A stretch of 30,251 bases of DNA, taken from the NCBI GenBank assembly GCA_964514415.1, contig CAZEQL010000009.1, positions 1 to 30,251 of the forward strand, in the 5' to 3' direction. The translations under genes were made by a program, and so were the position numbers. The stretch comes from CAZEQL01 sp964514415 (lineage in GTDB: Bacteria; Chloroflexota; Dehalococcoidia; GIF9; AB-539-J10). Positions 29,975-30,251 of this stretch are shown one piece after another. The first letter of the stretch is position 1. Every line of letters starts with the position of its first letter. A model generated the notes under the pieces. The model saw only the letters and a program-made list of their open reading frames with translations. It was not told the origin of the DNA and did not search any database.

Positions 29975-30027
29975 ACAGTTGTGAGTATCTGCTCTTTATG
30001 CATGTAGCGTGGAACAAAGCTGTCGGT

Positions 30028-30251
30028 TTAGCCATCGATTCTGGTGAAGGCACGTTTGCCGTGGATCGGGCGGTAGATGGAGTCGAAATCAAGCGTATAA
30101 TTGGAATCGTCGACTTCAACTTTTCTCTGACCAAGAATGTCAACGTTGTGGATCACGAGGAGTTCCTCATTAACGTGGGACGCTTGCAGCAGCGGTAGCC
30201 CGGAAGGGGCCCACAATCCTGAGCCTCCCCAGAAGCGCGCTCCTGTAATCT
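30028..30251 (-). CDS. C-terminal end of a probable nitrilase-family hydrolase (5' cut by window edge)
   Basis: The minus-strand frame is open from the right edge of the window to a TAA at 30028 (about 73 codons). It reads FWGGSGLWAPSGLPLLQASH followed by EELLVIHNVDI, which resembles the C-terminal part of nitrilase/carbon-nitrogen hydrolase proteins (GGS, then a strand with 'P-x-G-x-x-L' and an acidic E-E-x-L-V-x-x-x-D-[IL]). The catalytic residues would lie outside the window. It converges on the alcohol dehydrogenase. A plus-strand frame over the same bases looks less protein-like. The identification is tentative. Confidence 0.5.
   Translation of the reverse strand, partial: ITGARFWGGSGLWAPSGLPLLQASHVNEELLVIHNVDILGQRKVEVDDSNYTLDFDSIYRPIHGKRAFTRIDG

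Noticed and set aside
30028..30198. Plus-strand frame over the right edge
   Set aside because: The minus-strand frame is open to the window edge and shows nitrilase-like features. The plus frame lacks a ribosome binding site and recognisable motifs.

Overview
The window looks like chromosomal DNA of a Dehalococcoidia-like member of the Chloroflexota, probably assembled from an environmental sample. This is inferred from gene content: a bacterial class-A RNase P RNA, a bifunctional phosphoglucose/phosphomannose isomerase next to a phosphohexomutase, a short archaeal/Thermotoga-sized AhcY, an aspartate-oxidase NAD pathway, and several genes more usual in archaea (MEMO family, archaemetzincin, archaeal-type winged-helix regulator). 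Base composition is moderately AT-rich by eye, except the last ~1.3 kb, which is visibly richer in G+C. No search could be run, so the taxonomic call is tentative.

Layout. 0.3-2.3 kb: a small Cys-rich protein, a MEMO-family protein, a phosphodiesterase and a small unknown. 2.5-4.6 kb (minus strand): RNase P RNA with a convincing promoter, a coiled-coil/zinc-ribbon protein and a DEDD-type exonuclease. 4.6-5.1 kb: a gene-free stretch holding hairpins, one of them a candidate structured RNA. 5.1-11 kb: an archaeal-type regulator converging on a probable miaB-yajC-nadA-nadB-nadC operon, with radC divergent from miaB. 11.8-13.9 kb: a TM2 protein, a fragment of a GH3-like gene, tRNA-Ser(GCU) and a radical SAM protein. 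13.9-16.4 kb: a hexose-phosphate pair in which the mutase stop abuts the isomerase start.

16.5-19.1 kb is an accessory island: a MITE-like element, a broken PIN toxin gene, a HEPN-type (Ymh/TIGR02391-like) protein, an IS21-like end remnant and an unknown gene with an odd start. 19.2-24.8 kb is a colinear minus-strand run of orphan HicB, a zinc-ribbon unknown, a P-loop kinase-like protein, a PHP phosphoesterase, ahcY and metK, so SAM synthesis and S-adenosylhomocysteine removal sit together. A second, inverted copy of the MITE lies just upstream of the orphan hicB. 24.9-26.5 kb: archaemetzincin plus an aminoglycoside-phosphotransferase-fold kinase. 26.6-28.0 kb: an LsrF-like aldolase whose last 64 bp are repeated 550 bp downstream, with a HicA (start codon lost)/HicB pair between the copies. 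28.0-30.25 kb: a methyltransferase, a zinc alcohol dehydrogenase and the 3' end of a probable nitrilase-family gene.

The most notable observations are: (i) a ~131-bp MITE-like family whose two copies keep a branched fold through G.U changes; (ii) the 64-bp duplication around hicAB at the aldolase 3' end; (iii) several promoters with a -10 box so close to the start codon that the mRNAs should be leaderless or nearly so; (iv) an 86-nt nested stem-loop at 4867-4952 whose G.U pairs favour the minus strand; and (v) a P-loop protein with Gly replaced by Ala in Walker A. No CRISPR array, complete insertion sequence, prophage or clearly new multi-gene system was seen.
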